NCBI GenBank assembly: GCA_003439945.1
Contig: QVRM01002477.1
Location: 1 to 64,000, forward strand
Source: Dermanyssus gallinae
Lineage: Eukaryota > Arthropoda > Arachnida > Mesostigmata > Dermanyssidae
Length of the DNA: 64,000 bases
Direction of reading: 5' to 3'
The first letter of the stretch is position 1; each line of letters starts with the position of its first letter. The position numbers and the translations under genes were made by a program. Below the pieces are notes generated by a model, which was given only the letters and a program-made list of their open reading frames with translations, did no database searches and was not told the DNA's origin. This document shows positions 24,601 to 37,318 of the stretch, one piece after another.

Positions 24601-26220
24601 ACTCACAGTCCGTCACACCCAACTAGGCTAGGTAGGCTTTATTAATCCATTAGGCGGTAGGAGGCGGCGTCCTTCTTCAGAAAGCTTCGTTCGTATTCAA
24701 CTGCAGCCTGCGCAGTCCACAAGCCCGGGCGACGCACGGGATTTTTCCAAGGGATTTTTCACACGGTCGAATGTAGTGTAGTCGAAGCACGAGCAGAAGT
24801 AGTAGTAACAGGTGCTGTTATTTTTGCTGAGATTGTTGTTGTTGTTTTTGCTGCTGCTGATGTTGTTGTTTGCTGTTTGTTGTTCTTCTTCGTCTTTTTC
24901 CTCTTCTACCACTTCTTTATCCCGTTCATGTGGCTGTCGTTGTCATTGTTGCGGCTTGCTGTGGTTGCTGCTGTTGTTGTAGTTGTAATTATTTTGGCCG
25001 TTGTTGTTGTTGTCTATTGTTGTCTTCGTCGATAACAAACAAAAAATTGTTGTTGTCGTTGTTGTGTTGGTGCTGCTACTGCTGCTGTTGCTGCTGTTGT
25101 TATTGTTGTTCATGGCTTTGTTGTCGCGGTCGTGTTTTCACTCCTGATGATGTTGTTGTTGTTGTTGTTGTCGTTTCTGGTGTTGTTGGGGCTTCGATTT
25201 GTTGGAGGCTATTTCCGTTGCACGCACGTTGGTCGCTCGCCGAGACCATGCGGTGGTAGAGACGGCACGTTGCCACGGTGGCTGGCTGGCGACGAGTGCA
25301 ATTTGAGTTCGACAAGAAGACGGCTCCACGTTCACATTGACATCCTTGGTGGTATTACCATGATGATGATGATGATGGTGCTGATGATTACTATTATTTC
25401 ACCTAACGACACCGATACGATCCACGCACACTTTCTTCACCTTGACACTTTCGCGCACACACCCACACACACAGCCTTAACGAGACAAACAGACTAACAC
25501 AGGCACAAACACTCACTTGAGCACTGCAACAACAACAATGACGACGATGGCGACGACAAGAACAACAACAACAACAACCGAGAGCAGCACCAACGACGCC
25601 GATGTCGATGTTGTTGTTGTGAGCAATACCACCAACAACAACGACAACAAGAACAACAACAACAAGATGAACCGTGGGGATGATCAGAATGACGAAAGAA
25701 TAACGAAAACGACGAAAATGACGAAAAGTCAGTAATCCTCCTTGCTGCTCCGGCCCGCGTGTCTGATGATGAGTTCGACGTAAGCAGGTAAGGTCGTGAC
25801 GCCGTTGACGACCAACCAACTGTATAGAGCAGCTTCTAGGAGCAGCCTCTCTATCTCCCAGGAACAGCAGCAACAGCAGTGACAACAACAACAACAATAC
25901 CAACAACAAGAACAACAACAATAACAGAACAGTGGTAGTTGTTGCAGAGGCAGAGAGGTATGTAGGTACGCAGCAGCAGCAGCAACAGCAGCAGCTAGGT
26001 TGCTTGGTTGGTATCGACAGGCTCCGACGGATCGACTTCACTGGATGGCCGCGTCGGTTGTCGTCGTTGTTATCGTTGCCGGTATCGTTGCGCGCCGATC
26101 GATGATGCCCTGCCGACGACGAGCTAGGCCCTCTACCAGGCTAGGCTCGCTTGTTAGCCGTTGAGGAGAAGGAGCGCGGCGCGGGCGTTCGCATGGCCTT
26201 CGAAGTGGCCTCAGCTAGTA
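21641..26220. other. Upstream flank of Shal, GC-rich and repeat-laden
   Basis: Contains CT runs (22,451-22,462, 22,508-22,520), a GGTT array at about 23,921-23,941, an ATTACT array at about 24,024-24,069, GTT arrays between 24,830 and 25,180, and CAA/ACA arrays between 25,520 and 25,930. The region 23,397-23,777 has a plus frame of 126 codons that is not repeat-derived, but I recognise no domain in it. No convincing exon was found. Confidence 0.5.
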
Positions 26221-26224
26221 GTCA

Positions 26225-26253
26225 GTCACACGGCCACAATGTGGCCGTGTGAC
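26225..26253. repeat. Perfect 29-bp hairpin palindrome
   Basis: Two 14-bp arms, GTCACACGGCCACA and its exact reverse complement, separated by a single A at 26,239. The arms are not part of the surrounding trinucleotide arrays. Confidence 0.95.
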
Positions 26254-28010
26254 AGCGAACCTCCTCCTACTAGTATTTCTACTACCGGTGTTACGGCGGC
26301 TGCGGCTGCTGCTGATGCTGCTGATGCTGTGCTTACTGCCCAGCTTATTGGCCCAGCTGTTGCTGGTAGGGTTGTCGTTGATGCTGGCTGGCGTTAGCGT
26401 TGTGGTATTGTTATGATTATTACTATTATTATTCGTTGTTGCTTTGGTTGCTTGGTTGGTGCTGAGAGGAACGTCTCTCTCTCTCTCTGTGCTCGTTCTC
26501 TGTGAACGCCAACAACAACAACTACCCCAGCCCCTGAGCAGACAAACAGACAAGCAAGCAGCAAGAGGTCCCGGTCCGTAACAACAGCAGTAATAATGAT
26601 GACGACGACGACGACGATGGCCGGACAAGCGGACGGGTAACCGAGGGTGATAGTGGTGGTGGTGATGGTGACAGCAATTTAGCAATGAATGTCGTCCTCC
26701 GAATGGCCGTGTGTGTACGTTGCCAAAGCGTGGTTCGATGTGTCTTTCTGCGCCTGCGTCTGTATCTGACTGTCGCTCGGTCTCTCTCACCACCCCAGAA
26801 CCGCCTCCGATTTGAAGGTGCTGCCTGTGCGTACGTATGAACGCCGTGTATAAGGACCGGTCCTATCTATGTGTCCTTCTATCAGTTGGTTGGTTGGTTG
26901 GGGGGTCGGTCGGTCGGCTGTTTGTCTGTCTGTCGGCTGAACGAGCGAGCGAATCGAGGGGTGAGACGCGGGGTGGGGGCTGGGGGCGGGCAAGCAGGCC
27001 GAGGACTGCAACAAGGCAACCAACCACCCACGGTGGATCGGGGGTTAGAGATGGATTTCTTGCTTCGTTTGGCCTCTCATTGTGGGGGGGAGGGAGGGTA
27101 GAAGGCCCTGCCTGCCTGTTTGTCTGGCTGGCTCGCTGCCTGCTTCGTAGCCGGTTGGCCGGTTGCCCGATGCCAGCCGAGACACGAAAGGGTTTGACGG
27201 CCACGATCAAAGGGGCAGCAAAGACGCCCCTACAGAGGCGCGCCTCCAGGGGCCCGTTGTCCGTTGACGAAAGCGGCCGTCCGTTGAGGAACGGACAGCA
27301 ACAAAGCAACAACTACTTTTCGTGCCACCGAAGACCTCCACCACCACCACTACCACCACCAGTCGAAGCCGTAGTAGCAACAGCAGCAGCGGCACGCGGA
27401 CCGCGTTCGTTGAGACGCCGGTATAGGACAAGCCAGGCGCCGGCAAACGGACGGTCGACACGATGCGGTCGTACGCAAAGAGGCCCGAGGAGCAACGCCT
27501 GGAGAGACGGGCGAAAGACACAGTACCGAGCGGGCCGAGTACAACAGCAGCTACTTGGCTTATTGCCGGATGTTGTACATGTCGTCGTTGTACTTCTGTA
27601 GTTGTAGCAGTAGTAAGTAAACGGCCGAATTAGCAAACTCTAACTAGACTTAGCTAGTGTAATGTGAGGCCGTTAACCGCCGCTCGCCCGAGCGGCTAGA
27701 TCCACCCTTTGTTGTTTGCTGCTGCTGCTGCTGGTGGAGGTAGTCGGAAGCACAATGTCGTGATTATGCTGCAGATTATTGGGTTGATGATGGTGGGGGT
27801 GATGTTTGTGCTACGGCGCTTATAGTAGTAGTAGTAGTGGTAGTAGAAATTTGACGTAGACAGCTTCTTTTTCTTCAGCTTCTCTTGATAGAACCTCTCT
27901 GGCCGTCTTGCTTTTTTTCTTCTCTCTGTAACTTTTCAATAAAGCAGAGCAGCCTGCTGACTTGCTGCAACGTCAAGTGTTGACGTTGTTGATCTTGGTG
28001 CTATTGTTTC
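26254..28010. other. GC-rich low-complexity flank
   Basis: GCTGCT and GAC triplets, GGTT/GGTC runs near 26,886-26,930, ACC triplets at about 27,335-27,360 and GTA triplets at about 27,820-27,845. Long frames on both strands are not domain-bearing and are not called. Confidence 0.5.
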
Positions 28011-28890
28011 CTGTGTTCTCGTTGTTGTTATTGTTGTTGTTGTTGTTGTTGTTGTCGCCGTTTTGTTGTGGCTGTTGTTGGAACTTCGATTTCCTCGCTT
28101 GGTTAGTGGCGGCGTCGAGCGACAGCTAAGCGCGTAACGGTTAATACAGCACGTTTTTTGTTTTTGGTGTCGTCGTCGTGCGTGAACGCCGATGTTGCGT
28201 TGCCACGTGTGTTTGGCGACCTCAACGAGGGCGATCAAATCCGCACCAGCCACTAATACACAACAAAACAACAACAAGCACAGCACCAGTGGAGGCTCGG
28301 GCAGTTCAGACCCGCCGCCGGCACTTGCTACAGCTGTAACAGCAGATGGTCGGAGATCAGTGATAAACGCAACATTGATGAACGAGCACTTTCTTACGAC
28401 ACACGCACACACACACGTCTGGCTTAGTATCCTTGCTGTAGAATTTGCTGTTGTTGTCGTTGTTGTTGTTGCTGTTGCTGTTGTTGTTGCTGTTGCTGTT
28501 GTTGTTGTCGTTGTTGTTGCTGCTGTTGTCGTTGTTACTGTTGTTGTTGTCGTCGATAGTGGCAGTCGTGACGGCACTAGGGGCAGCAGCAGCAATAACA
28601 ACGACAGCAACAACAACAACAATAACGACAACAACGACGACAACAACAACCGCAGCAGTAGTGCTGGTCGCAGTAGTAGACACGGCAAATGTGTCGAGAA
28701 CTTTTTCTTCGATGATGGACGCAAGAATGAAACAGCCGACGTCGATTCTGCTTATGTTGTTGTTGATGATGATGATTTTGTTGTTGTTGGGGTTGCTGTT
28801 GGTATTGTTGCTGGCTCTACTGTTGTTGTTGTTGTTGTTGTTGTTGGTTGTTGTTGTGGTTGCTACTCTGGCAGAAGGAACAACAACGAC
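28011..28890 (+). repeat. Dense GTT/CAA trinucleotide domain, first block
   Basis: GTT arrays (28,020-28,080, 28,446-28,555, 28,755-28,860) alternate with CAA/AAC/GAC arrays (28,585-28,660). The open frames of 180-314 codons here are strings of Val, Leu, Asn or Thr encoded by the arrays and have no domains. Confidence 0.85.
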
Positions 28891-31260
28891 GACGACAACC
28901 ACGACGAAGACAGCAAAAGTATCAACAACAACGACAACAACAAACGTTGTTCGAATGGTAACAATCCTCGTAGCAGCACAGTACCACCAGTAACAGAAGG
29001 AACGTTGGCTTCAGTGGTGGTCAAGATCAACTTGGTCAGTAACAGCTGCAAAAGCACAGTGTCACAGCAGCAGCAGAAGCAAAATTGGGCAGACCCGAGG
29101 AAACCCGAGGGCCAGGCCGGGCGCGGCGAGTGGTGAATGCTGATGGTCGTCTCTCTAATATTATAGTGGGGGCGCTGTTGCTACTTTGATTGTGGTTGTG
29201 GTAGAGATGGCAGCACCACGCAGCGCGACAAAACGTAGACACGTGAACAAACGAAGCAGACGTGAAAAACCAGACGAAGAAAAACGACGATAGCAATCTA
29301 TATATACAAATCGTTATATATAGATGCGGAAATTGACACAGGCATAGAAACAAGTATCAGCTGGTTGAAGAAGCAAACACACAGAGAGAGAGAGAGAAAT
29401 CTCGACTCGCGGCAGAAGCGGGAGAAGCACGTGGAGGCAGACAGAGCGAGAGGAATAGGGCACTCTCTAGATAGATAGATGGATAGATATATATATGTAT
29501 ATATATATATATATCAAGTCAAGCAGCTAATCAACATCCCGTCGTTTGTCGTTTGACCGAGTTGCTCAGTCGCAACAGCAGCAACAGCAACAACAACTGC
29601 CCAGTAGACAACTTGGCACTGTAGGTGGCTGCGGTTTTGTGCACGGTTTGTTGCACGCGCACGCAAAGGAGTAAGGAGGTCACGTTGTCTTCGTCGTGTG
29701 TTTTTCTCTTCTTGCTGTTCTTTCCTTTGTGTTCCTTTCTTCCTTCTTTCCTTTTCCGCTTCGTGCTCTTCCTCCTCCTCTTCCTCCGTGTGTCGTTTGC
29801 TTCATATGCTTCTTCGTTTCTTCAACGTGTGTCTCGTGTGCCTCGTGTGTCGTGTGTGTATGTATTCTTGGTATCTGGTATGTTTGTCTGCTGGTTCTGG
29901 TGGCTCTGGTGTTCTGGCTTTTTGAGGTGCGTGTCGGGTCGTCGGCTTCGAAACTCGGTTTGGCTTGATCGTCGCATACACCACCGCGCTCTTCACACCT
30001 TGCTCGCCCGTCCAGGCTCACCAACTTGCTTCATTAGGATAGGAGAACATGCCACCACATGGCATTCATTACTTCGATTCGATAGCACTGCTCCCTCGAT
30101 TGAGATCGTGACGTCTACAGCCTCGTTCACTTCGGCGTCTACTGTTATCACGACCACGACCACTGGTGGGGCTTCATCGTTCCATATCTGCTGCTGGTGC
30201 TGTTTCTGCTGTCTCTACTTATTTTGTACATCGCTGAATCTGGCCGTTGTTGTTCTTGCTGATGTCGTTACTGTTACTATTCATATTCCTGTGCCAGTTG
30301 TTTCTGTTTCTGTTGTTGTTGTTGTTGATGCTCTTGTTGTTTATGTTGTTTCGTCGCCGTTATGATTGTTGTTTTGATTACTACACGTTAGATACCCTTG
30401 ACCGTGACTGCTGCTGCTGCTGCAGCTGCTGTTCCGATGGTTACACCAGCTGCCGTCGTGTGCGCGGGATTTGCAGTCGCCGTGCCTGTTGTTGTTTCTC
30501 TTATTGTTGTTATTGCTGCTGTTGTTGTTAATAATATTGCAGCCGCTCTAGGGTCGTTTTCGTGGTAGCTGCTATTGCTATAGATGCTCTCCCACCTCTG
30601 TATTCCGCCTCTGCTTGATTCTAACAAACAACCGCCACCTGCTTGCACACACTTTGCACTGCACTTCAACGGGGCAGCCACTTCAAGGCTTCCCCCTCCA
30701 ATGTCGGTGAGCTCGATCTCGGCGATCACGTCACGTCAGACCATTTCATCTGCTGCTGCTGCTGCTGTTGTTGTTGCTGCTGCGTGGTGACAACAACAAC
30801 CGAACAAAGCAAGAACGGAGAGACGGCGGCCCCGTTCCTGCAGCAGGACGATACCACTGCCCGTTCGGCTGTCCTGCTGTCGTTCGCAACGTTCGTACAG
30901 GACGTCGAACTTAGCTAACTGGAGCGTGGCCAGGAACACGTTTGCACGCCGGGCACGGGAACGACGTGCGCTTGTGCTGCTGCTCCGGATGCTTGATGTC
31001 GCGCTGCCTCTGCTAATACTGCTTCTGCCGGTGCTGTTTCGGTCGCTGCCGCTGTCCAGGTAGACCAGGCCACTGACTCCAGCCACGTATCCGGTAGCAG
31101 ACCGTCACCGTCACGACGCTCGCCGGAGAGCTTCACGACGATGCAAACCCGAAAACAGTGCAACTGCAACTGCGACCACTTCATTGCAGGGTAAATTCGG
31201 TCGTTTCCGCTAGGTTATTCGACACTGCACCTGTGGGGCCATCATCACTAGCGTATGAAT
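28891..31260. other. Mixed low-complexity sequence
   Basis: CAA triplets to about 28,945, a GA run near 29,382-29,397, a short TA tract at 29,488-29,514, C/T-rich sequence 29,680-29,860, and GTT/GCT arrays at 30,305-30,350, 30,409-30,432 and 30,749-30,785. No exon recognised. Confidence 0.5.
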
Positions 31261-31600
31261 GCACGATTGCTGTTGCCGTGGCGGCTGCTGCTGCAGATGT
31301 TGTTGAAACTGTCGTCGTCGTTATTGTTGTTGTTGTTGTTGTTTTGATGTTGTCGTTGTTGTTGTTTTGGCGCCGGGCCTGGCTGTTCTGGTTGTTGCTC
31401 TTTTTCTTGTTGTTGTTGTTGTTGCTATTGGTGGTGGTGGTGTTAATCTTGTTGTTGTCGTTGTTGTTGTTGTTGCTGGTGTTGTTGTTGTTGTTGTACC
31501 CGCCACTGCTGCTTCTGCTGCTGTTGTTGTTGTTGTTGTTGTAGGTTTTGCTGTTCTTGTTGTTGTTGTTGTTGATGGTGCCGCCGCTGCAGGTGCATAT
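31261..31600 (+). repeat. Dense GTT trinucleotide domain, second block
   Basis: Nearly continuous GTT with GTC and GCT variants. Complementary frames appear as poly-Asn, poly-Gln or poly-Thr; all are repeat shadows. Confidence 0.9.
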
Positions 31601-32940
31601 CCTGGTGCACATCTTGGCACATAACCATGTGCCTGCGTTTTGTATGGCGGCGTATCTATAGGCTAGAACGAACGCGATAAACGACACTGGAGGCTACGAC
31701 GAAATACCGCATAAACCACAGCAACATCCTCAACTGCAACACCAACCACCAGCTGTAACTTTTCGTAGCAACTTGGATCGATCGCTCGGGTCGATCTTCA
31801 TCCCTATTCTCCCCCCCACCGCCACCACGACCAACAGCACCAACAGTATCAACAGCAGCAACACCAACAACAACAACAACAGCGAGTTGCCGAACAGGGC
31901 CGCACATCTATTGAGCAGCCCATAAACACGATATGATACGATCCGATCCGAGCCGATACATTATGTGCGCGCACAGTACGAAGCGCTGACCACGACCACG
32001 ACCAGCACCAGGGTACGTGTTGGGTACTGTGCTGGGTTCCTGGGCACCTTTGCTGCCTTCCGGCCTTTCAGCCAAGCAGCACGCAACGAATCAGTCAACC
32101 AAGATACGACGACAAACCAAGACACGACAAACCAAGACACCACCGGTAGGATACAAATAGAAGAATAACAGCTGCAGCAGCTGTACCAGCAGCAACAGCA
32201 TGCAGCCAGTAGAGTCTGCTGCTTGCTTGAATTGAGTTTGGCGGTTGGTCGCGATGTCGTAGGCTGAGCGTAGTTGTTGTTGTAGTAGTAGTAGTAGTGA
32301 TACCGGTGTTGGTCATTGGCTTCGTAATTGTGGTCACTGTTGTTGTTGTTGTTTATGTTGTTGTTGCTTGTGTTGTTGTTGTTGTTGTTGTCGTAGTTAT
32401 TGTTTTTGTCGTCGTTGTCGTCTTCATCGTCGTCGTCGTCGTCGTTGTCGTCGTGGTGGTGGTTTTCGTTGATTATTGCTTGCCGGCCGGCGGTCGAGGC
32501 CGGTCGTTGTTGGTACGTATGGTAGAAGTAGGTATACAGTACAGCAGACTGAGGTAGAACACAGACTACACTACACTACACTAGACTAGACAGGACAAGA
32601 CCAGACCGGACCAGAGAGAGAGAGAGAGAGATAGAGAGAGTACGGAATAGAGTCGAGTCGCAACGTCTCGTCGAGTTGAGTTGAGTTGGGTAGAGTAGTG
32701 TAGCGCAGAGTAGAGAGCGTGCCAGTTGGTGATCGTGGCAGATCATCGTCGCGGCTTCGGCTTCGTTCGGCACTGGCCGCCGTATTGTCGTTGAGGAGGC
32801 GACATACAGTCGTCACTCAGGCAGTCACGCAGGCAGGCCGGTAGGCACGCAGACAGATAAGCAGGCAGGCAACCAACCAACCAACGAACCAACCAAACCA
32901 GAGCAGACCAGACGTGAAAGCGAAGCGCCGAGGCCCGCCG
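31601..32940. other. Low-complexity sequence with scattered arrays
   Basis: ACA/CAA triplets near 31,830-31,885, GTA triplets at 32,283-32,300, GTT/GTC arrays at 32,336-32,465, and GA and GAGTT runs at about 32,612-32,690. No gene recognised. Confidence 0.5.
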
Positions 32941-32969
32941 AGGCTGTCTTGCTGTCACGCAGCTTGCAT

Positions 32970-33515
32970 GCAGGTTGTTGTCGACGTCGTCGTCGTCGTT
33001 GTTGTTGTTGCTGTTATTGTTGTTGCTGTTGCTGTTGTTGCTGTGGTGGTTGTTGTTGTTGTCGTCGTCGTCGCCGCCGCCGCTGTTTCTCAAACGAGCT
33101 ACCCTGCCAGCCCTGTCAGCCAGCTAGCCAGCGGGAACGAACGGACGAGAACGGACAAGAAACACTCTCTTCGTTCTCGGCCACGAATGCACTCTGGTAC
33201 GGCTGCTGCTGCTGCTGTTTCTGCTACTGCCACCGCCACCGCCAGCGCCGTTGGTTCTGTTGCCCTGCTGCTGCCGCTGCCGGCGCTGCCACTGTCCTGT
33301 CCTGCCCTGCTGGCTAGCAGCCGTCCGTCCATCTGTCCGTCCGTCCGTCCATGAGATGCCCACCGTGGCCGCCGCTGGCGCTGCCGTCGTGGTTGTTGTT
33401 GTTGTGGGTGTCGTCGTTGGCGTTGCTGCCGCCGCCACTGGTTCTGCTGCTGCTGCTGCTGTTGTTGTTGTTGGTATTGGTGTTAGTGCCGCCGGTGCTG
33501 TTGGCAACACCAACC

Positions 33516-33549
<34 letters not shown>

Positions 33550-33580
33550 TAATCATTATCATCATCATCATCATCTCAGA
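32970..33580 (+). repeat. Dense GTC/GTT/GCT/CAT trinucleotide domain, third block
   Basis: GTC and GTT arrays to about 33,080, GCT/GCC triplets through 33,200-33,480, CAC triplets at about 33,510-33,528 and CAT triplets at 33,529-33,575. A GTCC tetranucleotide patch lies near 33,325-33,350. Confidence 0.85.
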
Positions 33581-33589
33581 CGACAGACC

Positions 33590-33810
33590 AACAGAGCGTC
33601 ATTCAGACAGACAGGCCCACAGACCCACCGACAGACCCACAGACAGACCAACAGACCCACAGACAGACATTCGACTAGACAGACAGACATTCGGATAAAC
33701 AGACATTCGGATAGACACATAGACATACATACAGACAGACGACATTCGGATAGACAAACAGACAGACAGACATTCGGATAGACAGACAGCGTTCGAACAC
33801 ACGGACACGA
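33590..33810 (+). repeat. CAGA tetranucleotide-rich tract
   Basis: Imperfect ACAG/CAGA repeats with ACATTCGGATAG modules repeated several times (about 33,688, 33,706, 33,744 and 33,770). A similar CAGA-rich tract lies at about 34,374-34,555. Confidence 0.85.
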
Positions 33811-35824
33811 CCCCCCACCCACGACCCTCGCACTACCCCACCATACAGCAGCAGCACACAGCACGCTGCTGCTGCTGCTGCTGTAGTAGTAGCAATAGTA
33901 GTAGTATTAGCAACGTGGAGCTCCTTGGTCAGCTCCTCGTTGCTTCAGCAGCAGCATTGGCGTGCGATACGAAGGAAAGGGCAGAGAGGAAAGACAGGAA
34001 CGTCGTCGTCGATGATGACCAGAACCAGGTCCAGGACAACGACGAGGACAAAACACGAAGGCGGAACGAAGAATCAACAGCAGCAGCCTACGATCCGAAC
34101 CAAGGATTCTTCGTTCTCTCGGCCACCACTCGGCCGTTCCCCCGCAGCCCGCTTGCCCGTGGGCCAACCGACCAGGCAGAAAGACAGAGAAACAGAGAGA
34201 CAGATATCAGCAGCAGCAGCATCAGTAGCAGCACCACTACTGCCCCGGCACTCATGTTCGTACAGACGTGCACGCACAACAAGCACCCCCGCCGCGCAAT
34301 GCAAACGTGCACACGGATACATAACAGCATACACATGCAGCACGCGTGCATACAGACCCACACACACACAGCCAGCCAGACAGACAGAGGCCGATACGGA
34401 GACGGACACACAACCAGCCACGCACAGATACCATACGGAAGTAAGTAGTACGAACATACAAACAGACAGACGGACGGACAAACATACAGACAGACGGACA
34501 GACATACAGACATGCGGACAGACAGATACACAGACGTACGGACAACGGATGGACGGATATACGTACGTCCGTACGCATGTACGTGCACCCCTCGCGCACG
34601 CTCATTGCAGGCCGTCGTACGCACCGCGGCGACGGACGGGGGGCGGGGCGGAGGGGGGAGGAGAGTGAGAGAGAGCTAGTCGTTTGGGTAAGGGCAGTCA
34701 GTACGCCGACGGCTACAGCGCGGAGGCGGTAGCGGAGCTTGGCGGCCACCAAGCGAGGGTCGGCCCCCTTCGACGGTGGCCGGCCGACGGGCCAACCGAG
34801 AAGGCTAAAAAGAGCGAGCGAGAGAGATAGATAGGGAGAGATGAGAGCAGAGGACGAGATATAGTGAGAGTGACAAAGAGAGAGAAGGGAAGAGGCGAGA
34901 GAGAGAGAACATACAGGAAGGGCTGGCGGTTGCCGTCGTCTGTCTAACCTCCTAGCGCCTAAGACCCGAAACAGTCGAGCGCCGAGTGTGTTCGGCGCCA
35001 AATTCAGCCGGATTGGCCGATCATCAGCGTAACAATATCAGCATCATCATCCTCGTCAGCGACGCCAGTACCATCAACACCAACACCAGCATCATTATCA
35101 TCATCATCATTATGGCCGTCAGCGGCAGTAGTAGAAGCAGCATCGATACCATCATCATGGTGCTAATGATGATGATGACGATGATGTTCACCATCATTAC
35201 CACCACCACCGCCACCACCACGACGGCCACCACCATCAACGAACGTCTCGGCACAACACGCACACACAGAGTAACAACAGTAGCAGAGAGGACATCAAGC
35301 CATGCGTCTGCCATGCAAGCCCCCTTGCCGACGACGCCCCCCCCCCCCCCTCCCCCCCACCACCACAACAACAACGACGACGACGACAACTACAACAACA
35401 AGGCTGCTGCTTGGTAGGGCTGCGCGTGCGCACCCTTCTATTACCATCACCGCGGCCACTTCTACTCCATGCTGCTAATGCTACTGCTGCTGGCGGCATG
35501 CATCGCCGAATATATGGGGAACAGAGAGTGGTGGTGGTGGTGATGGTGGGGTGGAGGCAAGAGGTGGCCGCGGTCGGTCGGGGGAACCCGGGGCGACGGG
35601 TGGGGGGGGGGGCGGGAGACGAGGTGTGTAAGCCTCTCTCCTCCTTGACTTGAGTCGAACTCCTCAGTCGTGGTAGGTACTACTACTCGTATGAACAGCA
35701 GTGGCAGCAGCAGAAGCAGAGGCGCTGCAGCCGACGAACGACAAGAGGAAAACATCCGGAGCGCTCTCTGGCGACTAGACCCGCGAACTTCCCTACAGGT
35801 GGTTGTTGTTGTCGCTGTTGCTAC

Positions 35825-35855
<31 letters not shown>

Positions 35856-36354
35856 TTTGTCTGTCTATAATAATCATGATAATAATGATCATAATAATAG
35901 CAGCAGCTGCAGACAGGACGACGTCTACTACGACGACGAACTGCGGCGGGCCGCCTGCACACCGTTGGGAGGTTGGCCGATTGGTTCTTTGTTTGGGCCG
36001 GCAACTGTTGTTGTTGTTGTCGTCGGCGGGAGCAGCGGCGGCTTGTTTTTCGGCCTTCGTCCCTCCCTCCTTCCCTCCCTCCCTTTCTCGGCCCGCCGTC
36101 CGTCCGGAAGCAAGCAGGAACGAAACGGGCTCTGCCACCGGCTGGGGTGGTCCGTGGACGTGGGCCAGCGACCAAACGACCTGGCTCTGTCTGGCAATTG
36201 TCTGTCTAACTGTGTGTGTCGTCCATCCACGAACGCCAAAAAGTATGGCCAGGGTCGGTTGTCTTTGGCCGACCCATGTCGAAGAACCGAAACACTACTG
36301 CCTGCTTGCGACTACTGCGACTGTCGGTGCTGCTTGCGACGACTGCGGCAACTC

Positions 36355-36357
<3 letters not shown>
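33811..36357. other. Low-complexity upstream flank, continued
   Basis: Includes GCT/GTA triplets (33,865-33,910), CAGA repeats (34,374-34,555), GA-rich DNA (34,650-34,915), CAT/ATC triplets (35,040-35,110), CCACCA triplets (35,198-35,235), poly-C at 35,339-35,357 and GTT/GCT triplets (35,800-35,860). No exon was supported. Confidence 0.5.

Positions 36358-36424
<67 letters not shown>
36358..36424. repeat. (TA)n microsatellite at SINE 3' end
   Basis: About 33 TA units directly abutting the SINE that follows. Confidence 0.97.
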
Positions 36425-36426
<2 letters not shown>

Positions 36427-36616
36427 TTTCTGGGCTGACTCTCAGCCAAGATTTAACGTCCATAGACCGACTACTTTTCGCATTGCTCATTCACAGACGG
36501 ACTAGCCCCATAAATACAAATCGGTGCAACGGTGGGGCTCGAACCCGCGCACCTATATAGTGTCTCCTCCTCCGGTTGCGAGGCGCAGGCGGAAAGCATC
36601 ACGCCAGCGAGCTCGA
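36425..36616 (-). mobile_element. tRNA-derived SINE, copy 1
   Basis: On the minus strand it starts with a tRNA-like head whose B box GGGTTCGAGCCCC is near-perfect. A non-tRNA body follows, ending in GGCTGAGAGTCAGCCC next to (TA)n. It shares its whole length with the copy at 52,982-53,165, which proves a dispersed family. Small insertions distinguish the two. The source tRNA isoacceptor cannot be assigned with certainty. Confidence 0.85.
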
Positions 36617-37268
36617 CGCGAGACTCGACTGCCGGACGCCGGCTGGCTGCACCCCAACGATTTCTGCTGCTGCTGCTGCTGATGTGGGGTAGTCACGGCG
36701 ATGGCGGCAGCAGCGGCTACTGCCTATCAACCTGTCTGCCTACCTAGTTACCCCCCCCCCCACCTGCATGCATGCACTGCTTCTTGGCCGGGGGTCCGGT
36801 GGTTCGGGTCTTGGCTTGGCTAGGACGGCCCCGTAAGGCCCAGTGTCACTGTTCGTCGCTGACATTGCTAGCGACATGGTGAACTGCACATCGTTGTCTC
36901 CTCACCTTGCGCTCTTATCTCATCACCGTCATCGCGCTGGGTGCACGAGTTTTGCACTAACTGCGGCCATTCAACCGGCAGACGCATTCAACAGCAGCAG
37001 CATTAGTATTAGCACGCCGATGCTGATTGTATGCGGCCTCACTCGGATTGCGTCCGTTGACGCAACGTGGTGCAAACAAATGAGGTGTGATCCGTGATCA
37101 CCCGGCGTGCAATCGTGCAATGCAACAGCTACAGTCACAACTAGCCCGGCGACCAAGCCCGGGGTTGTTGGTTGCTTGCTGAGTTCTCCCATCGTTGCGT
37201 GTCTGCCATATACATAGATGGACAAAACCAAATTCATAAATTAATAGCTTGCTCTCCTTCTCTCTCGC

Positions 37269-37318
<50 letters not shown>

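Noticed and set aside
28192..29136. 314-codon plus-strand open frame
   Set aside because: Its residues are runs of Val, Asn, Asp and Ser produced by GTT and AAC arrays; complementary and shifted frames are equally open. No domain.
31158..31687. Long Val/Leu or Asn-rich frames on both strands
   Set aside because: Pure shadows of a GTT trinucleotide array.
33590..34560. CRISPR-like array of regularly spaced CAGA motifs
   Set aside because: It is a tetranucleotide microsatellite in eukaryotic DNA, with irregular spacing and no unique spacers of constant length.
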